From assembly GCA_004352715.1 (NCBI GenBank), contig SCFE01000064.1, positions 1,807,535 through 1,871,534 of the forward strand: a stretch of DNA of 64,000 nucleotides, given 5' to 3'. A model generated the notes under the pieces. It did no database searches. It worked only from the letters and a program-made list of their open reading frames with translations, and was not told where the DNA came from. Made by a program: the position numbers and the translations under genes. This document shows, piece by piece, positions 63,170 through 64,000 of this stretch. The stretch is from Hofstenia miamia. Taxonomy: Eukaryota > Xenacoelomorpha > Acoela. Every line of letters begins with the position of its first letter. The stretch's first letter is position 1.

Positions 63170-64000
63170 TTACATAATCCTTTTAAAAAAGGGTTTTTTG
63201 CTCATCTTCATCACTGAATTGCTTGCATTGAAAATCGCATATGCATTATGAGCAGCTATATCAATTATATGAAAAAATATGGCTACTGGCAATTTTCTTC
63301 TTCTTTTGCAAGACTATTCCCGAATGGTCTTATCCGAGAAATCTACTCCGTATTTATTTTTGTTGTAATATTGAATAATCTCTCTTTTCCCATTGTAATC
63401 TTTATTGATAGTTTTAAAATGGTGGTGCTGAGGTGAGAGAAAAACTTTGGCTTTGGAACATAGAAAGTTATTGTTTGCTGGAAAGTAAAGCCAAACAGAG
63501 AGCTTTTTAAGGATGAAATTGAAGAGGGATTTCCTTCTTTGATTTGCTTAAAGTTCCAGCAAGAATAAGATTTTTTGTTAGAAGATATTCTCCTAAACTG
63601 AAAGACGTGAAAAATTGCCAGTTGTAATGTTTCCACCAAATCTTTAACTACACGTTTTCCTTGACCAATTTCTGTACGTCCAACTTTTCCACAGTAAATT
63701 TGAAATGAGGACAAGTAGAAAGTTGTAACATCAATGCAAGCGCAAATTTTAATGCCATATTTGCCTGGTTTCGATGGAATATAGCAGCGAAAAGGACATC
63801 TTCCATGAAAAGTCACATGTTGCTCGTCTACTGTGACTGAGTCACCACAGGTATATAGTCTTACATCTATGATTCATAATATCAAAGATCATAAAAACAG
63901 CTGCTGCTTTTCCATCAGATGTAACTCGCACATTTCTTGTAGACTTTTTCTCAAATGACAGCGCACGTATAATTTTGTATAAGAAATCATAGAACCTTGT
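63170..64000 (-). pseudogene. piggyBac transposase, broken and running off the window
   Basis: The minus strand carries VDEQHVTFHGRCPF then YIPSKPGKYGIKI (about 63830-63750), the diagnostic piggyBac (DDE_Tnp_1_7) block containing a catalytic Asp region. This is followed by FYLSSFQIYCGK, then in shifted frames LLTKNLILAGTL.K.KKEIP, SSLFGFTFQQT and YVPKPK (about 63600-63440). Finally KLPVAIFFHIIDIAAHNAYAIF (about 63300-63235) matches the conserved late block (R.P..IFY..LDIA..NA). The order is right, but frame changes between blocks and stops upstream (63830-64000) show an inactive copy. The 5' part lies beyond the window. Confidence 0.85.

Overview
The window looks like nuclear DNA of an AT-rich invertebrate animal. 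The evidence is spliced animal genes (an RNF10 ubiquitin ligase in twelve coding exons, a seven-transmembrane receptor in five, the helicase end of DNA polymerase theta, and a CEP72/LRRC36-type centrosomal protein), dense but mostly broken transposons, and many (TA)n microsatellites. Introns are strongly bimodal: three RNF10 introns are only 43-44 nt, while receptor introns reach about 14 kb. I cannot assign a phylum. The RNF10 and CEP72-like proteins are recognisable but divergent from vertebrate sequences recalled from memory. Acceptor-like tracts a few bases before several start codons would fit a lineage with spliced-leader trans-splicing (flatworm, tunicate, rotifer, some cnidarians) but do not prove it.

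Layout. At 2.0-2.5 kb (minus) is the first recognisable coding exon of a CEP72/LRRC36-like gene; its remainder must lie left of the window or in unrecognised exons. From 3.3 to 7.4 kb is a graveyard: a hAT transposase fossil, two relics of one non-LTR retrotransposon (one split by a 688-bp inverted-repeat element) and small inverted-repeat elements. From 8.5 to 16.5 kb (minus) is a complete RNF10 gene encoding about 588 aa, with an intact Tc1-type transposon in its 3-kb intron. From 16.5 to 25.2 kb there is no host gene, only A-rich (minus-sense) LINE fossils. From 25.2 to 52.4 kb (minus) is one class A G-protein-coupled receptor gene; its introns hold mariner fossils, Tigger-, hAT- and piggyBac-type miniature elements, a Penelope-like fragment with a hammerhead-like motif, and two assembly joins flanked by duplicated sequence. 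At 54.0-55.6 kb is a decayed Tc1 element with double (IR/DR) ends inside a TA microsatellite. At 57.4-58.6 kb (plus) are the first two coding exons of POLQ; the rest lies beyond the window or in exons I could not recognise. The window ends in a broken piggyBac transposase (minus).

The host genes look functionally unrelated (centrosome, ribosome quality control, signalling, end-joining repair); nothing suggests a functional cluster. The main interest is the receptor's unusual signature motifs, the recently active-looking Tc1 copy, the nested and related miniature elements, and the possible self-cleaving motif in the Penelope relic. I found no sign of a wholly new multi-gene system.
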